Shown one piece after another: positions 9,128 to 18,187 of a stretch of 64,000 bases of DNA (the first letter of the stretch is position 1; every line of letters starts with the position of its first letter). Source of the DNA: Planctomycetota bacterium (GTDB lineage Bacteria; Planctomycetota; UBA1135; UBA2386); the NCBI GenBank assembly GCA_029936315.1, contig JAPYTD010000014.1, forward strand, positions 1 through 64,000, read 5' to 3'. The notes beneath the pieces were generated by a model. The model did no database searches. It was given only the letters and a program-made list of their open reading frames with translations, and had not been told where the DNA came from. A program made the translations under genes and the position numbers.

Positions 9128-10344
9128 AGAAGAGCGCGGACAACTCGTGGGTCGGCAACCCCTACAAGCGGCCGAACTCGCCCTACTGGCACATCGTGTT
9201 CGAGGACGCCAGCGGCATCGTGCGGCGCAAGTCGACCAAGACGAAGGACAAGAGGGTCGCGCAGGAACGGTTAGCTGAGACGCTCCACAACGTCGTGAAG
9301 ACCAAGCTCGGTCACGTCGATCGCTACGCCGAAGTCCGCAAAGTGCCAGTCGCTCGGTTGATCGAAGACCACCGCGACCACCTGGAGACCGAAGAGCGCG
9401 CACCGCGATACGTGAAGGGCACGATCCGCCAGCTACGTGACTTCGTTGCGTTCGCCAAGGTGACGACTCTGCCGTCCATCCAACGTCCTGACGTAGAACG
9501 CTTCCTGAGCGACGTGAGGCGCTGTAGAAGCGCCAAGACTCGCGACCACTACGCGGGCGCCCTTCGCAGCTTTGGGCGCTGGTTGGAGCGCACGGGCCGC
9601 TGGGAGCGCGACCCGTTCCATGGTGTCCGAGTGCGCACGCCAAAGCGCGACAAGCATCGCATCTTCAAGCGCGTCAGCTTCAGGTTCGAGGAAGCCGAAG
9701 AACTCGTCGAAGCAGCATGGGCGCGCCACGAGGCCGAGAAGCACCTCGCCGGCACTCCGAGGCAACAGTGCTACGCCAACGGCGAAGTCGTGCGCGATCG
9801 TCAGGTGCTCTACTGGTTCGTCCTGACTACGGCCTTCCGCGCCAACGAGTGCGGATCGATCCGTTGGGAAGACGTGACGCTTACCGGTGACAAACCATGC
9901 ATCCGCCTGGCCGGTCAGTTCACGAAGAACGGCGACGACGCGATGATCCCGTTGCAGGGCTTCGTGATCGAGGCACTGCGGGCCATGCGCACGCGGCGCA
10001 GCAAGACCCAGATGCTGCGCGACCAAGGGCCGGTGCTGGAGACTGACCACGTCTTCAAGATGCCGGACAAGGTGGCCAGGCTCGTTCGCAAGGACGCGGC
10101 GTTCGCTGGGCTGATCCCGCAGCGCAGCCCAACGAGCAGGCGAGTCGACTTCCATGCGTTGCGCAAGAGCTGCGCCCGCATCCTGATCGAGCTGAAGATC
10201 CATCCGAAGGTCATCCAACAGGTGCTGCGGCACTCGGATATCCGGCTGACGATGGATTTGTACGGCGAGCTGGGCGAGGACGACCTCTTCCGCGAGCTGC
10301 CGGGGACGTTCCCGGTGCCGAGGATGTTTGGCGAGACGGCTTAG
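9124..10344 (+). CDS. Tyrosine recombinase / phage-type integrase
   Basis: Within ORF 8794..10344; LTTAFRANECGSIRWEDV, FHALRKSCARILIE, VLRHSDIRLTMDLYGEL catalytic motifs. Confidence 0.85.
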   Translation: MKKSADNSWVGNPYKRPNSPYWHIVFEDASGIVRRKSTKTKDKRVAQERLAETLHNVVKTKLGHVDRYAEVRKVPVARLIEDHRDHLETEERAPRYVKGTIRQLRDFVAFAKVTTLPSIQRPDVERFLSDVRRCRSAKTRDHYAGALRSFGRWLERTGRWERDPFHGVRVRTPKRDKHRIFKRVSFRFEEAEELVEAAWARHEAEKHLAGTPRQQCYANGEVVRDRQVLYWFVLTTAFRANECGSIRWEDVTLTGDKPCIRLAGQFTKNGDDAMIPLQGFVIEALRAMRTRRSKTQMLRDQGPVLETDHVFKMPDKVARLVRKDAAFAGLIPQRSPTSRRVDFHALRKSCARILIELKIHPKVIQQVLRHSDIRLTMDLYGELGEDDLFRELPGTFPVPRMFGETA

Positions 10345-10426
10345 AGCGCAGGCTGTGACCCGCTGATCGGCTGCGTTACCAGCCGGCATGCCCGCGCTAT
10401 GCTCCGAGTACTGAGAGTCCCCTTAG

Positions 10427-12586
10427 ATGCGCGTAAACCTCACCTTGCTTGCCCTGCTGTTTCCGCTCAGCCAAATGACCGATGTGGTTGCGCAATCACG
10501 AGCGGTGGGATGGGAGTGGTACGGTTTCGACTCCGACGTTTCGAGGCACGATGCAGTTGCAGTTAGCGCGGGTGACCGGGTAACGACGGTGCTGACTCTG
10601 GATGGGCGGGTCTTTTCTCGCGGCCAGAACACGCAGGGTGAGTCTTCTGCGATCCCTCTACTCCCTCCGGGTAGGCGTTTCACTCAAGTCGCATCGAACT
10701 ATGTGTCTGTTGCGATCGTGGATGACGGGTCGATTCGTCAATGGGGCTCCTACCCGCCGTCGAACGCAACGTATCCCCTCCCCATTTTGAGCGGAGGTGT
10801 GTCTGCTATCAAGGTCACTGCTGGAATCACATTCGCGGCGGCATTGTTGTCGGATGGCACTGTGGTCGCGTGGGGGCAAGATCATCCCATATACATGCAG
10901 CTTGCGATTCCGGCCTTGCCGGCCAATGTGACGTACGTCGACATTGCTACTGGTGCGCTTCACGGCTACGCCAAGAGATCAGACGGTGCTTGGGTGTCAT
11001 GGGGGGCCAACAATTGGGGCCAACGAAACACCCCGGTGATTCCGGCCGGAGTTGCCATAGCTAAGGTTGCGGCGCGCTATCAAACGACTGCAGCTTTGCT
11101 TAGCGATGGTTCGATCCAGGTTTGGGGCTACGTGTCGAGCGGTGTGGGCAACGTGCCTCCACCACCGCAAGGACTTGGATATGTCGATGTCTCTGTCGGC
11201 GGCAGCCACTGCCTTGGCTTGTTGTCCGATGGGTCGCTAGTTGGATGGGGTGACAATGCGTGGGGGCAATTGAATGTTCCACCGCTGCCGACGGGATTGA
11301 GCTATGTGTCATTCTCGGCCGGCCGTGTTCACTCGGTTGCGCTGCGGTCGGTTCGAAAGGTTGTGCCTTTTGGACACCTCGGCTTCGAGGGGGACGCAAT
11401 GTACGTTCCGAAGGGGCAGCGCCTGCGAACGATCAAATCGAGCGGATTTCACTGCCTCGTTGTGACCTATGGCGGCGATCTTCTTGCCGCAGGATTGAAC
11501 CAAAGTGGGCAGTGCAACGTGCCTCTCTTGCCTGCTGGAACGACCTGGGTCGACTGCGGGGCCGGTGCCTACTTCAGTGTGGGGCTTGACTCCAACGGCA
11601 ATCTTCATGCGTTCGGCGACAACTCCGCAGGCCAGCTGAATGTGCCTTCGTTGCCTGCGTCTGTGACGTACACACAGATCGCGTGCGGGTTCGGCTCCGT
11701 GGTGGCTCTACGTTCAGATGGGAGTGCCGTTACGTGGGGGAATACTCCAATAGGGCCTGTAGTTGTGCCACCGCTGCCTCCTGGCCTTGTGTATCGGGCG
11801 GTCGGTTCTGGATGGGACTTTGCTTTGTTGATCAGGTCGGATGGAAGCTTGGTCCTTGCCAATGCTCCCTGGTTACCGAGCCCGCCACCGCTGCCGCCTG
11901 GTGTTGAATACGTGCAGGCTTCCGGCGGTCAAGGCATGGCGTCTGCTCTGCGCAGCGACGGAAAGATCGAGATGTGGGACCAGTGGGGGAATTGGTGGCA
12001 GGACCATCCACCTGATGGCGAACACTACGTTGAGATCGCGTCTAGGCGCCTTCGAACCTACGCTCGCTTGTCTGGCGGGGGCGTGGTCCCCGCAGGCGGC
12101 AGCGACGGGGTTCCCTTACTAGAGCCCGGAACCTCCTTCCACGCGATCGATGCGGGGTGGGACTATCTTGTCGTCGCGACAGTCGGTAGTCGGAGCAGCT
12201 ATGTTGTTGTCGGGGATGGATGTGATCCAACTGGCGAAGCTGCGCGCATCATCTCTAGTGATACCCCGAAGCTCGGCGAATCAATGACTCTGCGCATCGA
12301 TCGCATGTCGGCGAATGTAGGGTGGATGATCTTCGGCTGGAATCGGCTACAGCCAGGTCTCGATCTCGGCATCGTTGGAATGCCTGGTTGTGTGCTGGGC
12401 GTGAATCCGGACTCGACCGTGCCATTCGTTGGCACGCTTGGATGGGGCGCGATCGATGTGCCAGTGCCCCATCACTTGGCGTTGCTTGGTGCTACTTGGT
12501 TCAATCAAGCCGTGTTGCTCGACGCCGGGGCGAACTTGTTGGGCGCGAAGCTCTCGGTTGTCGCGGAAGCTGTGGTTGGTGGCTAG
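10427..12586 (+). CDS. Secreted RCC1-like repeat protein
   Basis: Signal peptide plus many repeats of the type VALRSDGSxxxWGxNxxGQxNVPxLP; C-terminal GWN...GMPGC...VVAEAVVGG domain. Confidence 0.8.
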   Translation: MRVNLTLLALLFPLSQMTDVVAQSRAVGWEWYGFDSDVSRHDAVAVSAGDRVTTVLTLDGRVFSRGQNTQGESSAIPLLPPGRRFTQVASNYVSVAIVDDGSIRQWGSYPPSNATYPLPILSGGVSAIKVTAGITFAAALLSDGTVVAWGQDHPIYMQLAIPALPANVTYVDIATGALHGYAKRSDGAWVSWGANNWGQRNTPVIPAGVAIAKVAARYQTTAALLSDGSIQVWGYVSSGVGNVPPPPQGLGYVDVSVGGSHCLGLLSDGSLVGWGDNAWGQLNVPPLPTGLSYVSFSAGRVHSVALRSVRKVVPFGHLGFEGDAMYVPKGQRLRTIKSSGFHCLVVTYGGDLLAAGLNQSGQCNVPLLPAGTTWVDCGAGAYFSVGLDSNGNLHAFGDNSAGQLNVPSLPASVTYTQIACGFGSVVALRSDGSAVTWGNTPIGPVVVPPLPPGLVYRAVGSGWDFALLIRSDGSLVLANAPWLPSPPPLPPGVEYVQASGGQGMASALRSDGKIEMWDQWGNWWQDHPPDGEHYVEIASRRLRTYARLSGGGVVPAGGSDGVPLLEPGTSFHAIDAGWDYLVVATVGSRSSYVVVGDGCDPTGEAARIISSDTPKLGESMTLRIDRMSANVGWMIFGWNRLQPGLDLGIVGMPGCVLGVNPDSTVPFVGTLGWGAIDVPVPHHLALLGATWFNQAVLLDAGANLLGAKLSVVAEAVVGG

Positions 12587-12655
12587 CATTCGATGGGCGA
12601 AGGCAGTTTTGCCGAAGAGTAGTTGGGCGGACAAGATCGCCGTCAAGTCGTGTTG

Positions 12656-13228
12656 ATGAATCGAACTTCGTGCTCTTACGGGATTCTGTTGTTTGCCGCG
12701 TGCGTCGGCCTCCTGGGTTGTCGTGCCGCACCGCAGGAAGCAACGCCTCAGCGGCAAGCGGCCAGCAATCACTCGGCGGTCCCCGGGCAACTCACGTTCG
12801 CGGATGTGCGCAGTGGACATGTCGAAGAATGGCGTTCAACGCCGGGCACGCTTGGCTCCCGTTTCGCCGTCCCGCTGTCACCGTCGGACATCCGTGAGTT
12901 TCGAGATCTGGTCAAGCGTGCCACTGTCCTTGCCGGCGCGTCGCAGCGGTCGTTCATTAGCGGCAGGCTCGGCGTCTTGCACACGGCTGTCGGAGAGTTC
13001 GGGTTCTGCGTTGGTAAGGAGAAGATCGGGAGTCGCACGTATCGTGCATCGCTTCGTCCATTCGGGCCTCCAGACGGGCGCGATGAGGTTCACTTGCGCT
13101 GGTCTCGTAAGGACGGGCGTGAGCTCATGGCGGCTCTGACGCGCATGCTGGATGCCAATGCAGGTCAAGCGAAGCCAGTCAGCTACGTCTTCTTCACCGG
13201 ACACCTTCCTTGGTGGCACTCCAGGTAG
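12656..13228 (+). CDS. Hypothetical lipoprotein
   Basis: Lipobox-like MNRTSCSYGILLFAACVGLLGC within ORF 12623..13228. Confidence 0.55.
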   Translation: MNRTSCSYGILLFAACVGLLGCRAAPQEATPQRQAASNHSAVPGQLTFADVRSGHVEEWRSTPGTLGSRFAVPLSPSDIREFRDLVKRATVLAGASQRSFISGRLGVLHTAVGEFGFCVGKEKIGSRTYRASLRPFGPPDGRDEVHLRWSRKDGRELMAALTRMLDANAGQAKPVSYVFFTGHLPWWHSR

Positions 13229-13485
13229 AGTGGCGCCCAACTCTCATCAGGCGGTTGGTTGTCAAGAGAGAGCGGCGTCGCTCGCGTGACGTCGCATTCC
13301 CTGTAGCATGTGACGCCACGCGCCAACAGTCCGCGAATTCGGCCGAAACCAGCAAACGCTCATTTGTCCCTGACGAACTCGAAGCGAGCGACTCGGCGCC
13401 AAACAGCCTCGGCTTAGTTTCCGGACACTGCGCAGTCGGCGTATCCGCAAAGTCACGCTGTGGACTTCATTGGCGGACTGCGGGA

Positions 13486-15654
13486 TTAACCACCAACGAC
13501 CGCTTCGGCAACATCCGACACGACGGCACCGAATGCGTTGCCAGCCGCTGGGTCCAATACCAAGGCCTGATTGTAGAAGCGCACACCAAGCAACACTGGC
13601 TGATACGGGATGGGTAGCGACCAAGTCGCATGCCCGCCCGAGCCAGCCAAAACCATGAGCCCGTCAAGCGAGGTGTGTAGCGAGCAGCCGGGCATACCGA
13701 CGCCGCTCAGTGAAGCACCCGCAATGATCGGGTTCCACCCCATCGCCATGATCGCAACGTTCGCCGGAACGGAGTCGAGATACACTTCGAGCGTCTTGCC
13801 TATTTGCGGCGTGTCTCGAGGGATCAGTTGGCACGTCGCCTGGCTACCACTGCAGCCCGATGCAAAGGTGACAAATGCACTCTCGCTTCCGATCAGCGCT
13901 GAGCTGTGAAACCAATCAGCGTCGATAGCCAAGTATGATGTCCCGGGGTCTAGTGCCGGCACTTGGCAGAGAGACCACGAAGTTGTTATCCCCCAGCAGA
14001 CAACCTCGCCGTCAGAGCGACGACCAAGTACGTGATAATCACCCGCCGCTACGTCGACATACACCACACCCCAAGGGAGCGCCGGAGGTTGCGGGTAGGT
14101 TGGTCCCCACGTCATGATCTGACCGTTGGTGAGAATGCCGGCGCCAATTGCTATTGCCGCATCTCCGTGGGCAAACTTCACGAACTTCTCACCAGGAGGC
14201 GGCAAGGGAATCACAACGTATGGTGACGATGTCACCGGCACCAAGACGCCATCCGACCGAAGCAACACGGTGACATACTCATCAGCATCCGCTGCCTCAT
14301 AGGTCGTATTTGGCGGAAGGGTCGGGATGTTGAGCACGTTTCCGAGTGGGTTCCCCCAAGTAACCGCTTGCCCATCCGAGCGGATGGCAACCGCATGTTG
14401 GAAGCCGGCAACAGCCGACTCATAGGTGAGCCCGCTGGGCAAAGCCGGCACGTTCAACTGCCCGTGCGAATTGTCGCCCCAAGCACGAATGGTCCCGTTG
14501 GAACAAGTGGCCACTGAGAACGTGAAGCCCGCCGATACACCCGTGTAGGTCACCCCTGTCGGTAGTGCTGGCACGTTCAACAATCCAAGTGCCTTGGATC
14601 CGAACGCCTGGATCGTTCCATCGTCGAGTAGACCGACGCAGTGAAACCATCCACAGTCGAAGTCAACATAGGTCCGCCCGCTCGGGAGGGGTGGCAGCTC
14701 ACCCTGGTAGGCGCCGTCGTCCCCCCAAGCCACGACCACGCCATCAGACCGAAGGGCTACGGAATGGATCCTGCCAGCCGCAAACTGGACATAGCTGGTC
14801 GTCGGAGGCAGAACAGGGACGTTGCACTGGCCTAAGCTGTTGTCGCCCCACGCCACCAACACCCCATCTGAACGGAGAGCCAGTGTGTGCTCACCGCACG
14901 CGATCTCGACATACGTTACTCCGGCCGGCAGCGGCAGAGCGTTGCATTGGCCGACGTTGTTGGCCCCCCAGCACACTAGCTGACCATCCGATCTGAGCCC
15001 CACCGTGTGCGCAAAGCCAGCCTTGAGATGGATCCACTGCACACCGGCTGGCAGCGCCGGGATGTTGGTCTGCCCATAGTTGTTGACCCCCCAGACACGC
15101 GCCGACCCATCAGAGACAAGCGCGACTCCGTGACCACTACCGACCGAAACGGATACGTAGGTCACTCCCCCCGTCAACACAGGCACGTTCGTGCTAATCG
15201 GCCAGCCCCAGGCCTGGATCGTTCCATCGGACAACAACACGGCGGCGAAAACCTGACCACACGAAACATCAACAGGCTGCACGCCTGCTGGGATGTTTGG
15301 CAATGGGAACATCGTTGTCGCGCCGGGGTAATCTCCCCACTGCACCAACGAGCCATCCGAGACTATGCCCACCGAAACATCACCAAGATCGGCCTTCACG
15401 AAGAACAGTCCCGGAGCAAGCACGGGTGGATCCAGGTGCACCGGTGATGATTTCCCCCGTAGGAATACGCGACCATCCACGCGCCGAACCAAGGTGATAT
15501 CATCATGAGCATCAACCTGCACAATCGGCGCCAGCATGGCTGCGGTGTCGAATGTTCCGACACCCCAACCTCGAATGGTTGATGGTGGCGCCTGGGCTAG
15601 AACGGAATTGGCAACTAGAAGGACTCCCAAGCCAAATCGATGTGAAGGACTCAT
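13486..15654 (-). CDS. Secreted RCC1-like repeat protein (paralog of 10427..12586)
   Basis: ORF 13486..16053; signal peptide MSPSHRFGLGVLLVANSVLAQA places the start at 15654. RCC1-like repeats and the same C-terminal domain ending VVSDVAEAVVGG. Confidence 0.8.
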   Translation of the reverse strand: MSPSHRFGLGVLLVANSVLAQAPPSTIRGWGVGTFDTAAMLAPIVQVDAHDDITLVRRVDGRVFLRGKSSPVHLDPPVLAPGLFFVKADLGDVSVGIVSDGSLVQWGDYPGATTMFPLPNIPAGVQPVDVSCGQVFAAVLLSDGTIQAWGWPISTNVPVLTGGVTYVSVSVGSGHGVALVSDGSARVWGVNNYGQTNIPALPAGVQWIHLKAGFAHTVGLRSDGQLVCWGANNVGQCNALPLPAGVTYVEIACGEHTLALRSDGVLVAWGDNSLGQCNVPVLPPTTSYVQFAAGRIHSVALRSDGVVVAWGDDGAYQGELPPLPSGRTYVDFDCGWFHCVGLLDDGTIQAFGSKALGLLNVPALPTGVTYTGVSAGFTFSVATCSNGTIRAWGDNSHGQLNVPALPSGLTYESAVAGFQHAVAIRSDGQAVTWGNPLGNVLNIPTLPPNTTYEAADADEYVTVLLRSDGVLVPVTSSPYVVIPLPPPGEKFVKFAHGDAAIAIGAGILTNGQIMTWGPTYPQPPALPWGVVYVDVAAGDYHVLGRRSDGEVVCWGITTSWSLCQVPALDPGTSYLAIDADWFHSSALIGSESAFVTFASGCSGSQATCQLIPRDTPQIGKTLEVYLDSVPANVAIMAMGWNPIIAGASLSGVGMPGCSLHTSLDGLMVLAGSGGHATWSLPIPYQPVLLGVRFYNQALVLDPAAGNAFGAVVSDVAEAVVGG

Positions 15655-15710
15655 TAGCAAACTCAATGGCCGACCATCATGGCCGGCTACCAGCCCAATT
15701 GACGTTACCG

Positions 15711-15850
15711 CACAGGTTTTCGCCCTGCAACCACCCCGAATCGCTGTGCCAGATCGTGCCACGTTGTGCCCGAACCCATTGCACACTCGCACCCCCCCAA
15801 CTCTCAAAACCGCCCCTAGACCCCTAGAACCGCGTCCAAAGGCGACGCCT
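15711..15850. repeat. Dispersed intergenic repeat family, copy A
   Basis: CAGGTTTTCGCCCTGCAACCACCCCGAATCGCTGTGCCAGATCGTGCCACGTTGTGCCCGAACCCATTGCACACTCGCAC...CTCAAAACCGCCCCTAGACCCCTAGAA; 3 phased GTGCC units. Confidence 0.85.
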
Positions 15851-15919
15851 TTGCCCGACAACATACTGCGGGCCAGAGTGCGTGCCGAATGTTGAAGCAA
15901 GCGTTGTAGGATTAGGCAT

Positions 15920-17701
15920 ATGCACAGGATATCAGTCGTGGGGTGGTGCGTGGTCGCGATGCTGCAGATCTCTGCCGTTGGCCGTGCGCAGCAAGAGGGC
16001 GAAGTCAAGCTGGAGCTGCTGCGTACGCTCTCGGTCGATGGCGGTGCGATCACGGCGGCAGCGTTTGCTCACGATGGCAAGGCATTGGCTACGGCGAACT
16101 TCCTCGGCGAACTTCGCGTTCTCGACATGCCGGTGCAAACCGTGCGCTGGCGCGCGCAGCCGAGTGACCATTGGGTTGGCTACCTCGAGTTCTCAGCCGA
16201 TGGCACGCGATTGGCGTGCTGCGGCCGTCACCTGACCGTTCACGATGCACTCACCGGCAAGGTGCTGTTTCGAAGCGAGCATGCGGGGCCGTCCGGCTTT
16301 GCATGGCATCCGGATGGCAAGCGCTTTGCCTATGCGAATGGCACGGCGGTGTACTTGTCTGGCAACAAGATGGACGTGCCGTGGGCATCGTTCGAATACC
16401 CAGCCCGTCATTTGAGTTTCGCGGACGATGAGTCGCTATTTGTCGGCGACAACGTCGGCCGTCTTTGGCACGTGGCGGTCGGGAGTCGGATCACGGAGTT
16501 GCGGCATGACCCTCGCGAGCATGGCTACCGAGGTGCCAGTTCGCTTGCAGTTGTGTGTGCTGGCGGCAAGGTCTTCGATCTCGCATCGAAGTGCGCGCTG
16601 CGCTGCGATGACGCGGTGATCGACTATCCCGGAGAATACGGCCCGTTGGCGGTGACTAAGGACGCGCGTAGCTTTGCCGCCGGAAGCAGCAACAAGCTCG
16701 TTCGATGGTGGACGGAATCTGGCGACACGTTTCGCGACGTTAAATTGGATGATCATGTGCGCGCACTCGCGTTCCATCCCGATGGCGAGACGCTCTTCAT
16801 CTCGACGCGCGCGGGTAGCCCCGCGCTCTATGCAGCAGACAAGCAACCGATCGCCGTGGCCACAATGCATGCGCGACTCAAGGAGCTGAGGATGAGCCCG
16901 GATGGAACGATCTTGGCATTGAAGACCAGCGGCTGGGCGTTGTACGCAACTGCAGGCGGTGCACCGAAGCAGCTTCCGAATGCACAGTACGTGACGCCCG
17001 GAAGGCGCGGTTCTGAACTACTCGTGCAAGAGCGGGAGCGGCTGGTCGTTCTCGAGGCGCGGAGCAACACCGAATTGGCCGTGCTCCCGTCGAAGTCTTA
17101 CCTCAATGAGAACGGTGGCACTGGGCCGGGTGACCTACTGCTGGTCGGCGACGCACTCGTCGACATCAAGGGCGAGAAGGTCACGGAAATGCCCGACGAC
17201 GTGTTGATGCACCTCTACGCGACGGTTGCACATGCCAGCGATGGTAGCTGGGCGGTCGGTGGTGGTTCCGGCTTCGAAGGCGATCTCGGCGGTCTCGTGG
17301 TGACCGACAAGCACGGCAAACTTCGCGGCTTCCTCGATGATGGCCCGGTCTACACGCTGGCGTTCTCACCGGACAGCACCCGCATATACTACGGTTGCGG
17401 CACCGGTACTTCGTCAGGCATGGGCCCGACGGGAAGCTCGTTCCGCGTGATCGATGCGCGCACCCTCAAGCGCATCGACGAGAAGAACGCCAATGTGTCG
17501 CAATGGACGTTCTTGGATGAGAAACGCGCACTCGTCTGCTCGGAAGGCAAGCTGCAAGTCTGGGACGTCGGGACCCTGCAGGTTGTGCAGACAGTGCCGC
17601 TCGATGTGCCATGCCATGGCTTCGAACTGTCAGAGGATCGACGGACGTTTGTGTTGGGGCGGCGGGATGGGGTTCGGGTGTATCGGTTGCACAGCAACTA
17701 G
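15920..17701 (+). CDS. Secreted WD40-like beta-propeller protein
   Basis: Signal peptide; repeated AAFAHDGKALATA / LEFSADGTRLACC / LAFHPDGETLFIS blocks. Confidence 0.7.
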   Translation: MHRISVVGWCVVAMLQISAVGRAQQEGEVKLELLRTLSVDGGAITAAAFAHDGKALATANFLGELRVLDMPVQTVRWRAQPSDHWVGYLEFSADGTRLACCGRHLTVHDALTGKVLFRSEHAGPSGFAWHPDGKRFAYANGTAVYLSGNKMDVPWASFEYPARHLSFADDESLFVGDNVGRLWHVAVGSRITELRHDPREHGYRGASSLAVVCAGGKVFDLASKCALRCDDAVIDYPGEYGPLAVTKDARSFAAGSSNKLVRWWTESGDTFRDVKLDDHVRALAFHPDGETLFISTRAGSPALYAADKQPIAVATMHARLKELRMSPDGTILALKTSGWALYATAGGAPKQLPNAQYVTPGRRGSELLVQERERLVVLEARSNTELAVLPSKSYLNENGGTGPGDLLLVGDALVDIKGEKVTEMPDDVLMHLYATVAHASDGSWAVGGGSGFEGDLGGLVVTDKHGKLRGFLDDGPVYTLAFSPDSTRIYYGCGTGTSSGMGPTGSSFRVIDARTLKRIDEKNANVSQWTFLDEKRALVCSEGKLQVWDVGTLQVVQTVPLDVPCHGFELSEDRRTFVLGRRDGVRVYRLHSN

Positions 17702-17751
17702 ACGCCGCAAACGGCCAGTCGATGCCAATGGTCGCGATGGGCTGTAGCGCG

Positions 17752-17885
17752 TCACGCCGAGGCCGAGCTTTCTGCGGATTGCAAGAGGTAGCAGCCTGGC
17801 ATGCCGACGCCTCCGGGTGAGACAGGCCGCGAGAAGGGGCCGAAGAAGTCGTCATTCCAGCCGAGTGCGACGCCGTATCCACGCG
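17752..17885 (-). pseudogene. Remnant of the C-terminal GWN/GMPGC domain seen in the RCC1-like proteins
   Basis: Minus-strand translation GYGVALGWNDDFFGPFSRPVSPGGVGMPGCYLLQ matches the IMAMGWNPIIAGASLSGVGMPGCSL block of 13486..15654; no intact gene around it. Confidence 0.55.
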
Positions 17886-17899
17886 CTCGGCGGCGGCAC

Positions 17900-18111
17900 T
17901 GCGCAGCCAGAATCACAATGGGTATTGAGCTAGGACCTGCACGCTTTTCCTGTGGCAGGCCCACTCTTGTGCCACTCCAGTGCCCTCCCAACCGTGCCAG
18001 ACAGTGCCAGATCGTGCCACGTTGTGCCCGAACCCATTGCACACTCCATTGCACACTCGCACCGCCTGACTCTCAAAACCGCCCCTAGACCCCTAGAAAC
18101 GCCTCTAAAGG
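17900..18111. repeat. Dispersed intergenic repeat family, copy B
   Basis: GTGCC starts at 17994, 18004, 18014, 18024 (10-bp steps); two ATTGCACACT; CTCAAAACCGCCCCTAGACCCCTAGAAACGCCTCTAAAGG tail. Confidence 0.85.
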
Positions 18112-18187
18112 TGGTATGTCTGCGCTCGAATCGCCTCCATTCGGGGCCGGACACTGGGCGACTCGGTGGTGCGAACGATTGAGGTGT

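Larger units (their letters stand above)
2435..10344 (+). mobile_element. Putative integrative element with two tyrosine recombinases, prim-pol replication protein and small HTH proteins; boundaries approximate
   Basis: Co-directional block of integrase, unknown 713-aa protein, HTH, prim-pol/ATPase, small ORFs, HTH and integrase, with 4-bp overlaps in the 3' part. No att sites identified. Confidence 0.6.

Noticed and set aside
2160-10430. Direct-repeat att sites flanking the integrative element
   Set aside because: Only short, imperfect matches (e.g. GCCGGCA-GCC words) found by eye; not above chance for GC-rich DNA.
10427-15654. Regularly recurring DNA words inside the RCC1-like genes as a CRISPR-like array
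   Set aside because: Degenerate, in-frame protein repeats of a propeller protein; no identical spaced repeats.
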